The position numbers were made by a program, and so were the translations under genes. A DNA stretch of 64,000 nucleotides from Kitasatospora sp. MAA4 (GTDB lineage: Bacteria > Actinomycetota > Actinomycetes > Streptomycetales > Streptomycetaceae), in the NCBI RefSeq assembly GCF_029893355.1, contig NZ_JARZAI010000035.1:1-64000 (forward strand). The letters are read 5' to 3'. This document shows, piece after piece, positions 24,569 through 33,164 of this stretch; within the stretch, counting starts at the first letter, position 1, and each line of letters begins with the position of its first letter. Under the pieces are notes generated by a model. That model was given only the letters and a program-made list of their open reading frames with translations. It had not been told where the DNA came from and made no database searches.

Positions 24569-25567
24569 ATGACGGACAATCCCCCCGGGCTCGACCTCCA
24601 GCGGCTCCAGGAGCACCTGGGCACCGGCGAGCTGCGGGCCGAACTGATCGAGGGCGGCCGCTCCAACCTCACCTACCGGCTCACCGACGGCACCACCCGC
24701 TGGGTGCTGCGCCGGCCCCCGCTGGGGCACGTGCTGGCCACCGCGCACGACATGGGACGCGAGTACCGCGTGATCGGCGCGCTGCACGGCTCGGCCGTGC
24801 CGGTGCCGCGGACGGTGCGGCTGACCACCGACCCCGAGGTGATCGGCGCGCCGTTCTACCTGATGGAGTTCGTGGAGGGCACTGCGCACCGCGACAGCGC
24901 GGCGCTGGCGGCGCTGGGCCCCGCGCGGGTGCGCGCGCTGGCCGACCACCTGGTCGACACCCTGGTGGCGCTGCACGCAATCGACCCGCAGGAAGTCGGC
25001 CTGGCCGACTTCGGGCGCCCGGAGGGCTTCCTGGAGCGCCAGGTCCGCCGCTGGGGACAGCAGCTGGACGCCTCCCGCAGCCGCGAGGTGCCGGGCATCG
25101 ACGAGCTTCGCGGCCTGCTCGCCGGCGCCCTGCCCACCTCCCCCGCCGCCACCCTGGTGCACGGCGACTACCGGCTCGACAACGTGCTGGTCGGGCCGGA
25201 CGACCGGATCACCGCGGTGCTGGACTGGGAGATGTCCACCCTCGGCGACCCGCTCACCGACCTCGGCCTGCTGGTGACGTACACCGAACTCGCCGACCGC
25301 TTCGCCGGCGTCCTGCCCGGCGTGGCGCTGGCGCCCGGGTTCCCGAACGGCGCCGAGCTGACCGCCCGCTACGCGCAGGGCTCCGGACGCGACGTCACGG
25401 CCGTGCCCTGGTACGTCGCCTTCGCCTCGTTCAAGCTCGCCGTGGTGCTGGAGGGCATCCACTACCGCTACAGCCAGGGCGGCACGGTCGGCTCCGGGTT
25501 CGACCGGGTCGGCGCGCTGGTCCCCCTCTTCGTCGAGCACGGCCTCACCGCCCTGAAGGAGCGCTGA
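24569..25567 (+). CDS. Phosphotransferase-family (APH/ACAD10-like) protein
   Basis: A 332-residue kinase-fold protein of the APH family, in the branch that accompanies acyl-CoA dehydrogenases (as in the kinase-like half of ACAD10). The catalytic loop is LVHGDYRLDNVLVG and the metal-binding DxE/DxG equivalent is VLDWEMSTLGDPLTDL; the N-terminal lobe has RWVLRRPPLGHVL. It probably phosphorylates a hydroxy-acyl intermediate for onward metabolism rather than an antibiotic. It is the first gene behind operator A, 2 bp before the next gene. Confidence 0.85.
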   Translation: MTDNPPGLDLQRLQEHLGTGELRAELIEGGRSNLTYRLTDGTTRWVLRRPPLGHVLATAHDMGREYRVIGALHGSAVPVPRTVRLTTDPEVIGAPFYLMEFVEGTAHRDSAALAALGPARVRALADHLVDTLVALHAIDPQEVGLADFGRPEGFLERQVRRWGQQLDASRSREVPGIDELRGLLAGALPTSPAATLVHGDYRLDNVLVGPDDRITAVLDWEMSTLGDPLTDLGLLVTYTELADRFAGVLPGVALAPGFPNGAELTARYAQGSGRDVTAVPWYVAFASFKLAVVLEGIHYRYSQGGTVGSGFDRVGALVPLFVEHGLTALKER

Positions 25568-25569
25568 CC

Positions 25570-26805
25570 ATGGACTTCGGCTACGACGCCCGTACCCAGG
25601 AGCTGCTGGGCCAGCTCACCGCCTTCATGGACGAACACGTCTACCCGGCCGAACCGGTGCTCACCGCCCAACTCGCCTCCCAACTCGCCGACACCACACG
25701 GGATCCCTGGTCGATCCCGCCGGTGATCGGCGAGCTGCAGCAGGAGGCCAAGCGGCGCGGGCTCTGGAACCTCTTCCTGCCAGGGGAGTTGGGCGCAGGG
25801 CTGACCAACCTGCAGTACGCGCCACTCGCCGAGCTGACCGGGCGCAGCATCCAACTCGCCCCGGCCGCCCTGAACTGCGCCGCCCCCGACACCGGGAACA
25901 TGGAGGTGCTCGCCCAGTTCGGCGACGAGGCCCAGCGCAAGCAGTGGCTGGAGCCGCTGCTGGCCGGCGAGATCCGCTCGGCCTTCGCGATGACCGAGCC
26001 GGACGTGGCCTCCTCGGACGCCGCCAACATCGAGACGCGGATCGAGCGCGACGGCGACTCGTACGTGGTCACCGGGCGCAAGTGGTACATCACCGGGGCG
26101 ATGAACCCCGACTGCCGGATCTTCATCGTGATGGGCAAGACCGACCCGGCGGCCGACCCGCGCCGCCAGCAGTCGATGATCCTGGTGCCGCGGGACACGC
26201 CCGGGGTCACCGTGCGGCGCGGGATGACGGTCTTCGGCTACGACGACCGCGACCACGGGGGGCACGCCGAGGTGCTCTTCGAGGGCGCCCGGGTGCCGGT
26301 CGGGAACCTGATCGGCGAGGCCGGATCCGGCTTCGCCATCGCGCAGGCGCGGCTCGGGCCGGGGCGGATCCACCACTGCATGCGGGCGATCGGGATCGCC
26401 GAGCGGGCGCTGGAACTGATGTGCCGACGGGTCGGCGAGCGGGTGGCCTTCGGGCGTCCGCTGGCCGCGCAGGGGGTGATCCAGGACTGGATCGCCGAGT
26501 CCCGGGTCCGGATCGAGCAGGCCAGGCTGCTGGTGCTCAAGACCGCCTGGCTGATGGACACCGTCGGCAACCGGGGCGCGCACACCGAGATCCAGGCGAT
26601 CAAGATCATCGTTCCGCAGGCGGTCGAGTGGATCCTCGACAAGGCCGTCCAGGCGCACGGCGCGGCGGGCGTCAGCCAGGACACCCCGCTCGCGCACCTG
26701 TGGGCCGGCAACCGCACGCTGCGGCTGGCCGACGGCCCGGACGAGGTGCACCGCCGCTCGCTGGCACGCCGTGAACTGAAGAAGTACCAGGAGGCCCGAT
26801 CGTGA
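25570..26805 (+). CDS. Acyl-CoA dehydrogenase
   Basis: A 411-residue FAD enzyme of the acyl-CoA dehydrogenase family, which introduces a 2,3-double bond into an acyl-CoA. Visible landmarks are AFAMTEPDVASSDAANIET in the middle beta domain (the FAD/substrate segment), RKWYITGAMNP, and the C-terminal helical domain with RVAFGRPLAAQGVIQDWI and QAHGAAGVSQDTPLAHLWAG. Length and order match the ACAD10/11-like class, which agrees with the neighbouring kinase-like gene. It begins 2 bp after the upstream stop and overlaps the next gene as GTGA. Confidence 0.88.
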   Translation: MDFGYDARTQELLGQLTAFMDEHVYPAEPVLTAQLASQLADTTRDPWSIPPVIGELQQEAKRRGLWNLFLPGELGAGLTNLQYAPLAELTGRSIQLAPAALNCAAPDTGNMEVLAQFGDEAQRKQWLEPLLAGEIRSAFAMTEPDVASSDAANIETRIERDGDSYVVTGRKWYITGAMNPDCRIFIVMGKTDPAADPRRQQSMILVPRDTPGVTVRRGMTVFGYDDRDHGGHAEVLFEGARVPVGNLIGEAGSGFAIAQARLGPGRIHHCMRAIGIAERALELMCRRVGERVAFGRPLAAQGVIQDWIAESRVRIEQARLLVLKTAWLMDTVGNRGAHTEIQAIKIIVPQAVEWILDKAVQAHGAAGVSQDTPLAHLWAGNRTLRLADGPDEVHRRSLARRELKKYQEARS

Positions 26806-27992
26806 CCACTGCTCCCGAAGAAGAGCTCCGCTCTCGAACGAGAGCACTGCTCTCGGAGTTCGATCCTGCCGACACCGCACCCCTCGACTTCCTGCGCGCC
26901 CGCTTCGACGCCGGCCTCGCGTGGGTGCACTTCCCCGTCGGACTCGGCGGCCTCGGCGCCCCGCGCGCCCTGCAGGCCGTGGTGGACACCGAACTCGCGG
27001 CGGCCGGCGCGCCCGACAACGACCCGCGCCGGATCGGCATCGGCCTGGGCATGGCCGCCCCGACCATCCTGCGCTACGGCACCGAGGAGCAGCAGGCCCG
27101 CCTGCTGCGGCCGCTCTGGACCGGCGAGGAGGTCTGGTGCCAGCTCTTCAGCGAGCCCGGCGCCGGCTCCGACCTGGCCGCCCTCGCCACCCGCGCCGTC
27201 CTCGGCCCCGACGGCGTCTGGACGGTGGACGGCCAGAAGGTGTGGACCTCCAGCGCCCACACCGCCCGCTGGGCGATCCTGATCGCCCGCACCGACCCGG
27301 CGCTGCCCAAGCACAAGGGCATCACCTACTTCGTCTGCGACATGACCGACCCCGGCGTGGAGGTCCGCCCGCTGCGCCAGATCACCGGTGAGGCCGAGTT
27401 CAACGAGGTCTTCCTGACCGGCGTCCGGATCCCCGACACCGACCGGCTCGGCGCCGTCGGCGAGGGCTGGCAGGTCGCGCAGACCACCCTGAACAACGAG
27501 CGCGTCTCGATCGGCGGCCAGCGCACCCCGCGCGAGGGCGGCCTGGTCGGCATCGTCGCCGACACCTGGCGCTCCCGCCCCGATCTGCGCACCCCCGAAC
27601 TGCACCAGCGCCTGCTCAAGCACTGGGTGGACGCCGAGGTGCTCCGACTCACCGGCGAACGGCTGCGCCAGCAGCTGACGGTGGGCCAGCCGGGTCCGGA
27701 GGGCGCCGGCACCAAACTCGGATTCGCCAGGCTCGCCCAGGAGTTGACCGGCTTCGAGGTGGAACTGCTGGCCGAGGAGGGCCTCGGCTACGACGACTGG
27801 ACGATGGTCCGCCCCGAACTGGTCGACTTCAACGGCCGCGAGGCCGGCTACCGCTATCTGCGGGCCAAGGGCAACTCCATCGAGGGCGGCACCTCGGAGA
27901 TCCTGCGCAACATCATCGCCGAACGCGTCCTGGGCCTCCCGCCGGAGCCGCGCACCGACAAGGACGTGCCATGGAAGGACCTGGCCAGATGA
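26802..27992 (+). CDS. Acyl-CoA dehydrogenase (second copy)
   Basis: A 396-residue acyl-CoA dehydrogenase. CQLFSEPGAGSDLAALATRA is the FAD-binding stretch of the middle domain, GQKVWTSSAHTARWAILIART the conserved Trp region, and the C terminus has YRYLRAKGNSIEGGTSEILRNIIAERVLGLP, the typical end of two-subunit or steroid-type enzymes. Its start is the GTG of a GTGA overlap and its stop overlaps the next start as ATGA, so the three dehydrogenases are translationally coupled. It may form a heteromeric enzyme with the downstream gene, as in actinobacterial FadE pairs; inferred. Confidence 0.88.
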   Translation: MTTAPEEELRSRTRALLSEFDPADTAPLDFLRARFDAGLAWVHFPVGLGGLGAPRALQAVVDTELAAAGAPDNDPRRIGIGLGMAAPTILRYGTEEQQARLLRPLWTGEEVWCQLFSEPGAGSDLAALATRAVLGPDGVWTVDGQKVWTSSAHTARWAILIARTDPALPKHKGITYFVCDMTDPGVEVRPLRQITGEAEFNEVFLTGVRIPDTDRLGAVGEGWQVAQTTLNNERVSIGGQRTPREGGLVGIVADTWRSRPDLRTPELHQRLLKHWVDAEVLRLTGERLRQQLTVGQPGPEGAGTKLGFARLAQELTGFEVELLAEEGLGYDDWTMVRPELVDFNGREAGYRYLRAKGNSIEGGTSEILRNIIAERVLGLPPEPRTDKDVPWKDLAR

Positions 27993-29089
27993 GCTCGTTG
28001 AACCTCCTGTACTCGGAGATCGAGGAGGAGCTGCGCGCCAGCGTGCGCGACCTGCTCGCCGACCACAGTCCGACCTCCGGCATCCTGGCCCGGATCGAGG
28101 GCCCGGACGTCTACGGCCCCTCGCTCTGGCGGCAGTTGGCGGCCGAGCTCGGCGCGGCCGGGCTACAGGTGCCGGAGCAGCACGGCGGGGCCGGCGCCTC
28201 GCTGCGCGAAACCGCGGTGGTCATGGAGGAGTTGGGGCGCACGGTGGCGCCGGTCCCGTTCCTGGGCAGCGCGGTGCTGGCCACCACCGTCCTGCTGCGC
28301 ACCGGCGACGACGCGCTGCGCTCGCTGGCGGACGGCTCGCACCGGGGCACCCTGGCGGTCCCGCTGTCCAGCGCTCCGGGGCGTCCGTTCACCCCGTCGG
28401 TGACGGTCCACCCGGACGGGACGCTCAGTGGACGGGTGACCTCGGTGGCCGACGCGCTCGGCGCCGATCTGGTGGTCGTCCCCGGCGACGGCGGCTCACT
28501 CCATCTGGTCGAGGGCGGCTTCACCGCCACCCCGCGCACCTCCCTGGACCTGACCCGCCCGCTGGCCGACCTCACCTTCGAGCGCACCCCGGCCCGGCTG
28601 CTCACCGCCGACCCCGCCGTCCTGGAGCAGGCCCTGCTCACCGGCGCAGGCCTGCTCGCCTCCGAGCAGCTGGGCATCGCCGAGTGGTGCCTGACCGCCA
28701 CGGTCGAATACCTGCGCGAGCGGCGCCAGTTCAACCGTCCGCTCGGGTCCTTCCAGGCGCTCAAGCACCGGCTGGCCGACCTCTGGCTCGACCTGGTCGG
28801 CGCCCGGGCCGCCGCGAGGGCCGCCGCCGACGCCCTCGCCACCGGCGCCGGCGCCGGCGCCGGGGAGGACGGGGACGCGGCCGTCGCCGTGGCGGTGGCC
28901 GCCTCGCACTGCGGCACGGTGGCGGTGCGGGCCGCCGAGGAGTGCATCCAGCTGCACGGCGGCATCGGCATGACCTGGGAGCACCCCGCCCACCTCTACC
29001 TCAAGCGCGCCAAGGCCGACCAGCTCGCCCTGGGCACCCCGGCCCACCACCGCGCCGTACTGGCCGCCTTGGTGAACCTCCCGGCCTGA
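27989..29089 (+). CDS. Acyl-CoA dehydrogenase-like protein (partner subunit type)
   Basis: A 366-residue acyl-CoA dehydrogenase homologue, shorter and more divergent in its middle domain, where the usual TEPxxGSD stretch is replaced (SSAPGRPFTPSVTVHPDG), so the FAD site may be incomplete. The C-terminal domain is well kept: ERRQFNRPLGSFQALKHRLADL and CIQLHGGIGMTWEHPAHLYLKRAK. This mix is typical of the subunit that completes an alpha2beta2 dehydrogenase with a partner such as the gene just upstream. A low-complexity Ala/Gly run occurs near residue 288. Confidence 0.82.
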   Translation: MSSLNLLYSEIEEELRASVRDLLADHSPTSGILARIEGPDVYGPSLWRQLAAELGAAGLQVPEQHGGAGASLRETAVVMEELGRTVAPVPFLGSAVLATTVLLRTGDDALRSLADGSHRGTLAVPLSSAPGRPFTPSVTVHPDGTLSGRVTSVADALGADLVVVPGDGGSLHLVEGGFTATPRTSLDLTRPLADLTFERTPARLLTADPAVLEQALLTGAGLLASEQLGIAEWCLTATVEYLRERRQFNRPLGSFQALKHRLADLWLDLVGARAAARAAADALATGAGAGAGEDGDAAVAVAVAASHCGTVAVRAAEECIQLHGGIGMTWEHPAHLYLKRAKADQLALGTPAHHRAVLAALVNLPA

Positions 29090-29106
29090 CTCCCCACCTC
29101 CTGACG

Positions 29107-29148
29107 CCGGCCCAGGTCCGACCCGTCGACGGGTCGGACCTGGGCCGG
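29107..29148. terminator. Perfect 42-bp palindrome, bidirectional terminator
   Basis: A fully self-complementary palindrome with centre GTCGAC lies between the converging ends of the dehydrogenase and SDR/quinone oxidoreductase operons. There is no unpaired loop in the duplex and no T-run, but a 20-bp stem at this place is best read as a shared transcription terminator. Confidence 0.7.
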
Positions 29149-29166
29149 TCGGGCAGGGGCGAGGGC

Positions 29167-30123
29167 TCAGGTCAGGACCACCACGCGGCCGGTCGTGCTG
29201 CCCTCGGCGACCCGCTGGACGCCATCCGCCGCCTGGGTGAAGGGCAGTCGCTCGCTCACCAGCGGGCGGACCACGCCCTGTTCGGCGAGTTTGGTCAGCT
29301 CCTCGTGGACCGCGCGCACCGCCTGCGGGTCCTTGGTGTTGTAGAGGCCCCAATGCAGGCCCAGCACCGAGTAGTTCTTCACCAGGGCGTGGCCCAGCTG
29401 CGGCGTCGGGATGGTGCCGCTGGCGAAGCCGACCACCACGATCCGGCCCTCGAAGGCGATGCAGCGGGTCGAACCCGTGTAGGCGTCGCCGCCCACCGGG
29501 TCGAAGACCACGTCCGCGCCGCGTCCGCCGGTGGCCTGCTTGACCGCGGCGACGAAGTCCTCGCTCTTCCGGTCGATCACCAGATCCGCACCCAACTCGC
29601 GGGCCACTGCTGCCTTTTCGGCGCCACCGACGACGCCGATCACGGTCGCCCCGGCGGCCTTGCCCAGCTGGACGGCGGCGCTGCCGACCCCGCCGGCCGC
29701 CGCGTGCACCAGCAGGGTCTCCCCCGGGCGCAGCGCCGCACGCCGGTGCAGGGCGAACCAGGCGGTCTGGTAGCCGATGTGCAGCGCAGCCGCCTCGGCG
29801 TCGTCCAGCGCGGGCGGTGCCGCGAAGACCGACCCGGCGTCCAGCAGGGCGTACTCGGCGAAGGCCCCGCCGGGCAGCACCGGGTTGCCGATCACCCTTT
29901 CCCCGCTGGGGAGTTCACCGCAGAGCTCGACGCCGGGGATGAACGGCAGCGGCGGCTTGATCTGGTACATCCCCAGGCACATCAGCGCGTCGGGGAAGTT
30001 CACCGCCGCCGCCCGGACCTTGACCAGCAGCTGCCCGGCCCCGGGCTCGGGCATCGGGACGTCCTCGACCAGCCGCATGACCTCCCGCGGCAGCCCCAAC
30101 TCGCCTACCTGCCAGGCCTTCAC
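29167..30123 (-). CDS. NADPH:quinone oxidoreductase-family (zinc-free MDR) protein
   Basis: A 318-residue medium-chain dehydrogenase/reductase of the quinone oxidoreductase branch. The GroES-like N-terminal half carries VRAAAVNFPDALMCLG and FIPGVELCGEL. The nucleotide-binding glycine motif is HAAAGGVGSAAVQLGKAAGA, and no structural zinc Cys cluster is present. It would reduce a quinone or an enoyl-type substrate with NADPH. GTG at 30123 overlaps the upstream stop as GTGA. It is the last gene of the operon under operator B. Confidence 0.85.
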   Translation of the reverse strand: MKAWQVGELGLPREVMRLVEDVPMPEPGAGQLLVKVRAAAVNFPDALMCLGMYQIKPPLPFIPGVELCGELPSGERVIGNPVLPGGAFAEYALLDAGSVFAAPPALDDAEAAALHIGYQTAWFALHRRAALRPGETLLVHAAAGGVGSAAVQLGKAAGATVIGVVGGAEKAAVARELGADLVIDRKSEDFVAAVKQATGGRGADVVFDPVGGDAYTGSTRCIAFEGRIVVVGFASGTIPTPQLGHALVKNYSVLGLHWGLYNTKDPQAVRAVHEELTKLAEQGVVRPLVSERLPFTQAADGVQRVAEGSTTGRVVVLT

Positions 30124-30902
30124 ACGTCCTCCTTGACGATCTTCTGCTGAAGGTGGTTCATCGCGCCGAGCCAGCGGTCCGGGTCGGCGGCCCGTCCGGC
30201 GTAGAAGCCGGCGACCTCGGCGTGCGGCAGGATCAGGAAGGTGTCGCGCGCCAGGTCCCGCAGCACGGCCTCGGCCACCTCGGCCGGCTCCAGCGCGTCG
30301 GCTGCGAGCAGCGCCTGGCCGAACTCGCCTGCGTCCTCGAGGATCTGGGTCCGGACGCCGAGCGGGCAGAGCGCGTGCACCTTGACGCCGCGGTGGCGGT
30401 AGGTGGCCGAGAGCCACTCGGCGAAGGCCAGCGCGCCGTGCTTGGAGACCGAGTAGGGGGCCGAACCCAGCATGGTGAGCAGCCCGGCGGCCGAGACGGT
30501 GGACAGGAAGCGGCCGCTGCCGCGCTCCAGCCAGTCGGGGAGCAGCAGTTCGGCGGCCCGCACGTGCGCCATCACGTTCACCTCCCAGGCGGAGGCCCAC
30601 AGTTGCTCGGGAGCCTCGGGACCGCCGCCCGGGGCGACGCCGGCGTTGGCGCAGTAGACGTCGATCGCGCCCAGCTCCTGGCGGGCCGCCTCGATCAGCG
30701 CGGCGACACCCTCCCGGCTCGCGGCGTCCCCGGGGACGGCGCAGGCGCCGATCGCCTCGGCACTGCGGTGCGCCGCCTCGGCGTCGAGGTCGTTGACCAC
30801 CACCCGCGCACCCTCGGCGGCGAAGGCCGCCGCCAGCGCGGCGCCGATGCCGTTGCCGGCGCCGGTCACCACCACGCCCTGGCCGGCGTACGCCCCGGTC
30901 AC
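30120..30902 (-). CDS. Short-chain dehydrogenase/reductase (SDR)
   Basis: A 260-residue classical SDR. The Rossmann motif TGAGNGIGAALA starts at about residue 13, CANAG replaces the usual NNAG, and the catalytic Ser-Tyr-Lys is visible as the serine of STVSAAG and the YSVSK motif. The C terminus is lengthened with ILPHAEVAGFYAGRAADPDRW, a region shared by actinobacterial SDRs of lipid/steroid catabolism. GTG at 30902 overlaps the preceding stop. It probably oxidizes a 3-hydroxyacyl-type intermediate. Confidence 0.85.
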   Translation of the reverse strand: MTGAYAGQGVVVTGAGNGIGAALAAAFAAEGARVVVNDLDAEAAHRSAEAIGACAVPGDAASREGVAALIEAARQELGAIDVYCANAGVAPGGGPEAPEQLWASAWEVNVMAHVRAAELLLPDWLERGSGRFLSTVSAAGLLTMLGSAPYSVSKHGALAFAEWLSATYRHRGVKVHALCPLGVRTQILEDAGEFGQALLAADALEPAEVAEAVLRDLARDTFLILPHAEVAGFYAGRAADPDRWLGAMNHLQQKIVKEDV

Positions 30903-31654
30903 AGGCCACCGCCCAGCGTGACGCCGCCGTCGACCACCAGGGTCTGCCCGGTGATCCAGGCCGCGTCGGCGGAGAGCAGGAAGGCCACCGCGCCCGCGAC
31001 GTCCTCGGGGACGCCGAGCCGCTTCAGCGGGTACGGCGCGGCCGCCGCCTCCTCGCGCCCGAGGTACAGCGCCTCGGCGAATCGGGTCTTGACCACGGCG
31101 GGTGCCACCGCGTTGACCCGGATGTTCGGACCGAGCTCGCCGGCCAGCTCCATGGTCAGCCGGGACAGCGCCGCCTTGCTGACCCCGTACATCCCGATCC
31201 CGGGCGAGGTGCGCAGGCCGGCGATCGAGGAGACGTTGACGATCGCGCCGCCGTGCTCGCCCATCCAGGCTGCGTGCGCGAGCCGGGTCCAGGCCAGCGG
31301 ACCGAGCACGTTGACGGCCAGGATCTTGGCGGCCGCCGCCGGGTCGGTCTCCAGCACCGGGCCGTAGACCGGGTTGATGCCGGTGTTGTTGACCAGCAGG
31401 TCCAGGCGCCCGAACGCCTCCATGGTGCGGTCGACCGCGTCCTGCTGGTGGGCCGGGTCGTCCGCCTTGCCCGCGACCGCGATCGCGTACTGGGGGCCGC
31501 CCAGGTCGCGGACCGCCTCGGCGAGCGGCTCGGGGTTGCGTGCCGTGATGCAGACCCTGGCGCCGCGGGCCACCAGCTCACGGGCGATGCCCAGTCCGAT
31601 CCCCCGGCTGGCTCCGGTGACCAGGGCCACCTGCCCCTTCAACGAATCCGTCAT
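30899..31654 (-). CDS. Short-chain dehydrogenase/reductase (FabG-like SDR)
   Basis: A 251-residue classical SDR of FabG type. TGASRGIGLGIARE is the cofactor motif, LLVNNTGINP the active-site stretch, VNVSSIAG the catalytic Ser, and YGVSKAAL the Tyr-Lys pair; GQTLVVDGG near the C terminus is typical of 3-oxoacyl reductases and hydroxyacyl-CoA dehydrogenases. It is the first gene of the minus-strand operon, 44 bp after operator B, and so is probably controlled by the divergent TetR protein. Confidence 0.88.
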   Translation of the reverse strand: MTDSLKGQVALVTGASRGIGLGIARELVARGARVCITARNPEPLAEAVRDLGGPQYAIAVAGKADDPAHQQDAVDRTMEAFGRLDLLVNNTGINPVYGPVLETDPAAAAKILAVNVLGPLAWTRLAHAAWMGEHGGAIVNVSSIAGLRTSPGIGMYGVSKAALSRLTMELAGELGPNIRVNAVAPAVVKTRFAEALYLGREEAAAAPYPLKRLGVPEDVAGAVAFLLSADAAWITGQTLVVDGGVTLGGGL

Positions 31655-31697
31655 GGCCGTCCTCGACTCCGTAGAACCTTGTGGAACCCGTCAGTAA

Positions 31698-31740
31698 CTA
31701 AGCGCTTGCTTAGCATGTTGGCCCGGGGTCACACTGTCAA
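31698..31740 (-). promoter_or_regulatory. Promoter with 16-bp operator (site B) between SDR operon and TetR gene
   Basis: On the minus strand TTGACA (31740-31735) is followed after exactly 21 nt by CTAAGCAAGCGCTTAG (31713-31698). Sequence, orientation to the promoter and spacing are identical to site A (24496-24538). It is also in the leader of the divergent TetR gene, so it can serve autoregulation. Confidence 0.85.
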
Positions 31741-31784
31741 CCATCCGACCGACCATCCGACCGGCCCGTGCGAGGATGACGCCC

Positions 31785-32390
31785 ATGACCAGCCAGCAAC
31801 ACGCCGACCTGTGGTCCGGGGAGCGCCCCGAGGCCGCGCGGCGCCTGCTGCTCGCCGCCGTCGAGTCCTTCGCCACCCGCGGTTTCCACGCCACCACCAC
31901 CCGCGACATCGCCACCGCCGCCGGGATGAGCCCGGCCGCGCTCTACATCCACTACCCCTCCAAGGCCGCCCTGCTCGCCGAGATCAGCCGCCAGGGCCAC
32001 GCCGCCACCCTCGCCCTGGTCGAGGAGGCCGCCGCACACAGCGCGGACCCGCTGGAGCGGATGCGGCGCCTGGTGGAGGAGTTCACCGCCTGGCACGCCC
32101 GCGGCCACACGGTCGGCCGGATCGTCAACTACGAGCTGCGCGCCCTGCCGGCCGAGGACTTCGAGGTCGTCGCGGAGCTGCGCCGGCGGATCGAGGACAC
32201 CGTCAAGCAGGTGATCGAGGACGGCGTGGCAGCCGGCGTCTTCCACACCCCCGAGACCCGCACCGCAGCCCGCGCGGTCACCTCCCTCGGCATCGACGTG
32301 GCGCGCTGGTACAACGAGCGCAGCAGCGAGACCCCGCAGCAGCTCGGCGAACGCTACGGGGTCCTGGTGCTGCGCATGCTCGGCGCCTGA
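31785..32390 (+). CDS. TetR-family regulator of the acyl-CoA catabolic regulon
   Basis: A 201-residue TetR-family protein. The HTH is at about residues 15-60: AARRLLLAAVESFATRGFHA, then TTRDIATAAGMSPAALYIHYPSK. The rest is a helical ligand domain with EFTAWHARGHTVGRIVNYELRAL, a segment seen in regulators of fatty-acid and steroid catabolism. ATG at 31785 is preceded by GAGG at good spacing. The identical operators in front of both flanking operons imply it represses them and itself, with an acyl-CoA as likely inducer; the ligand is inferred. Confidence 0.88.
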   Translation: MTSQQHADLWSGERPEAARRLLLAAVESFATRGFHATTTRDIATAAGMSPAALYIHYPSKAALLAEISRQGHAATLALVEEAAAHSADPLERMRRLVEEFTAWHARGHTVGRIVNYELRALPAEDFEVVAELRRRIEDTVKQVIEDGVAAGVFHTPETRTAARAVTSLGIDVARWYNERSSETPQQLGERYGVLVLRMLGA

Positions 32391-32402
32391 GGGAGGCATC
32401 AA

Positions 32403-32876
32403 GTGAAACTGGCTGAAGCGCTCGCACAGCGCGCGGCTGCGGTGCGGCGGGTGGAGCAGTTGCGGGCGCGCGTCGTCGGCAGCGCCCGCTACCAGGAGGG
32501 CGAGGAACCGGCCGAGAATGCAGCGGAGGTCCTGGCCCAGGCCGGAGAGGTGCTGGACGAGCTGGAGCGGCTGATCCGTCAGATCAACCGGACCAACTCC
32601 ACCGCGATCGTCGAGGGCGGCGGCACCCTCACCGACGCCCTCGCCCGCCGGGACGTCCTGCGGCTGCGCCACTCGGTGACCACCGCGGCCGCCGACGCCG
32701 CCTCCGGACGCGACCAGCGCGGAGCCGTACGGCAGTTGCGGTCCGAACTCAGGATCCTCTCCGCCCTGCCGGTCGCCGAGCTCCGCGCCCAGGCGGACGT
32801 CCTGGCCAAGGAGATCCGCGAGGTGGACACCCTGATCCAGCGCACCAACTGGGAGATCGACCTGATCGAGGACTGA
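32403..32876 (+). CDS. DIP1984-family protein (septicolysin-like)
   Basis: A 157-residue, almost entirely helical protein with the family pattern: MKLAEALAQRAAAVRRVEQL at the N terminus, then RLIRQINRTNSTAIVEGGGT, TLTDALARRDVLRLRHSV, and a C-terminal LIQRTNWEIDLIED. These segments define DIP1984 proteins, some of which were named septicolysin; the molecular role is not established. It starts 12 bp after the TetR gene with GGAGG and may be co-transcribed with it. Confidence 0.88.
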   Translation: MKLAEALAQRAAAVRRVEQLRARVVGSARYQEGEEPAENAAEVLAQAGEVLDELERLIRQINRTNSTAIVEGGGTLTDALARRDVLRLRHSVTTAAADAASGRDQRGAVRQLRSELRILSALPVAELRAQADVLAKEIREVDTLIQRTNWEIDLIED

Positions 32877-33098
32877 CCCCACAAGCCGGGTGTGGGAAGC
32901 AGGTAGTCGTCACGGAGGCGTGCACACACCGCGGGTCGGCGGTCTATCCGGCCCTTGGCGCGTGAAGAGCAACGCAGGGGTTCGATTCCTCACCAACAGT
33001 GCAGCTCAGCACCGCGTACAGGTGACAGAGCACACCGCACAACTCACCACCACGTGCAGATCCGGACGACGAGGGCGGGAACGGGGCGCCCCACACCC

Positions 33099-33136
33099 GG
33101 TGCGAGGGCCGTGCACACCAGCACGGCCCTCGCACC
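33099..33136. terminator. Strong hairpin 3' of the tandem-repeat gene
   Basis: A perfect 16-bp stem beginning GGTGCGAGGGCCGTGC with a 6-nt loop (ACACCA). It lies 28 bp beyond the stop of the minus-strand repeat gene and could end transcription from either side; no T-run follows. The surrounding 32877-33164 spacer contains no gene. Confidence 0.6.
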
Positions 33137-33164
33137 TATCCTCACCTCACCGTACGAACGGCTA

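Noticed and set aside
32930..33015. tRNA 3'-end-like stretch (GGTTCGATTCC) with possible T-arm
   Set aside because: Only four of five T-stem pairs form (one G-U) and no acceptor, D or anticodon arms fit, so it is not a tRNA; an att-site remnant cannot be supported without a matching copy.
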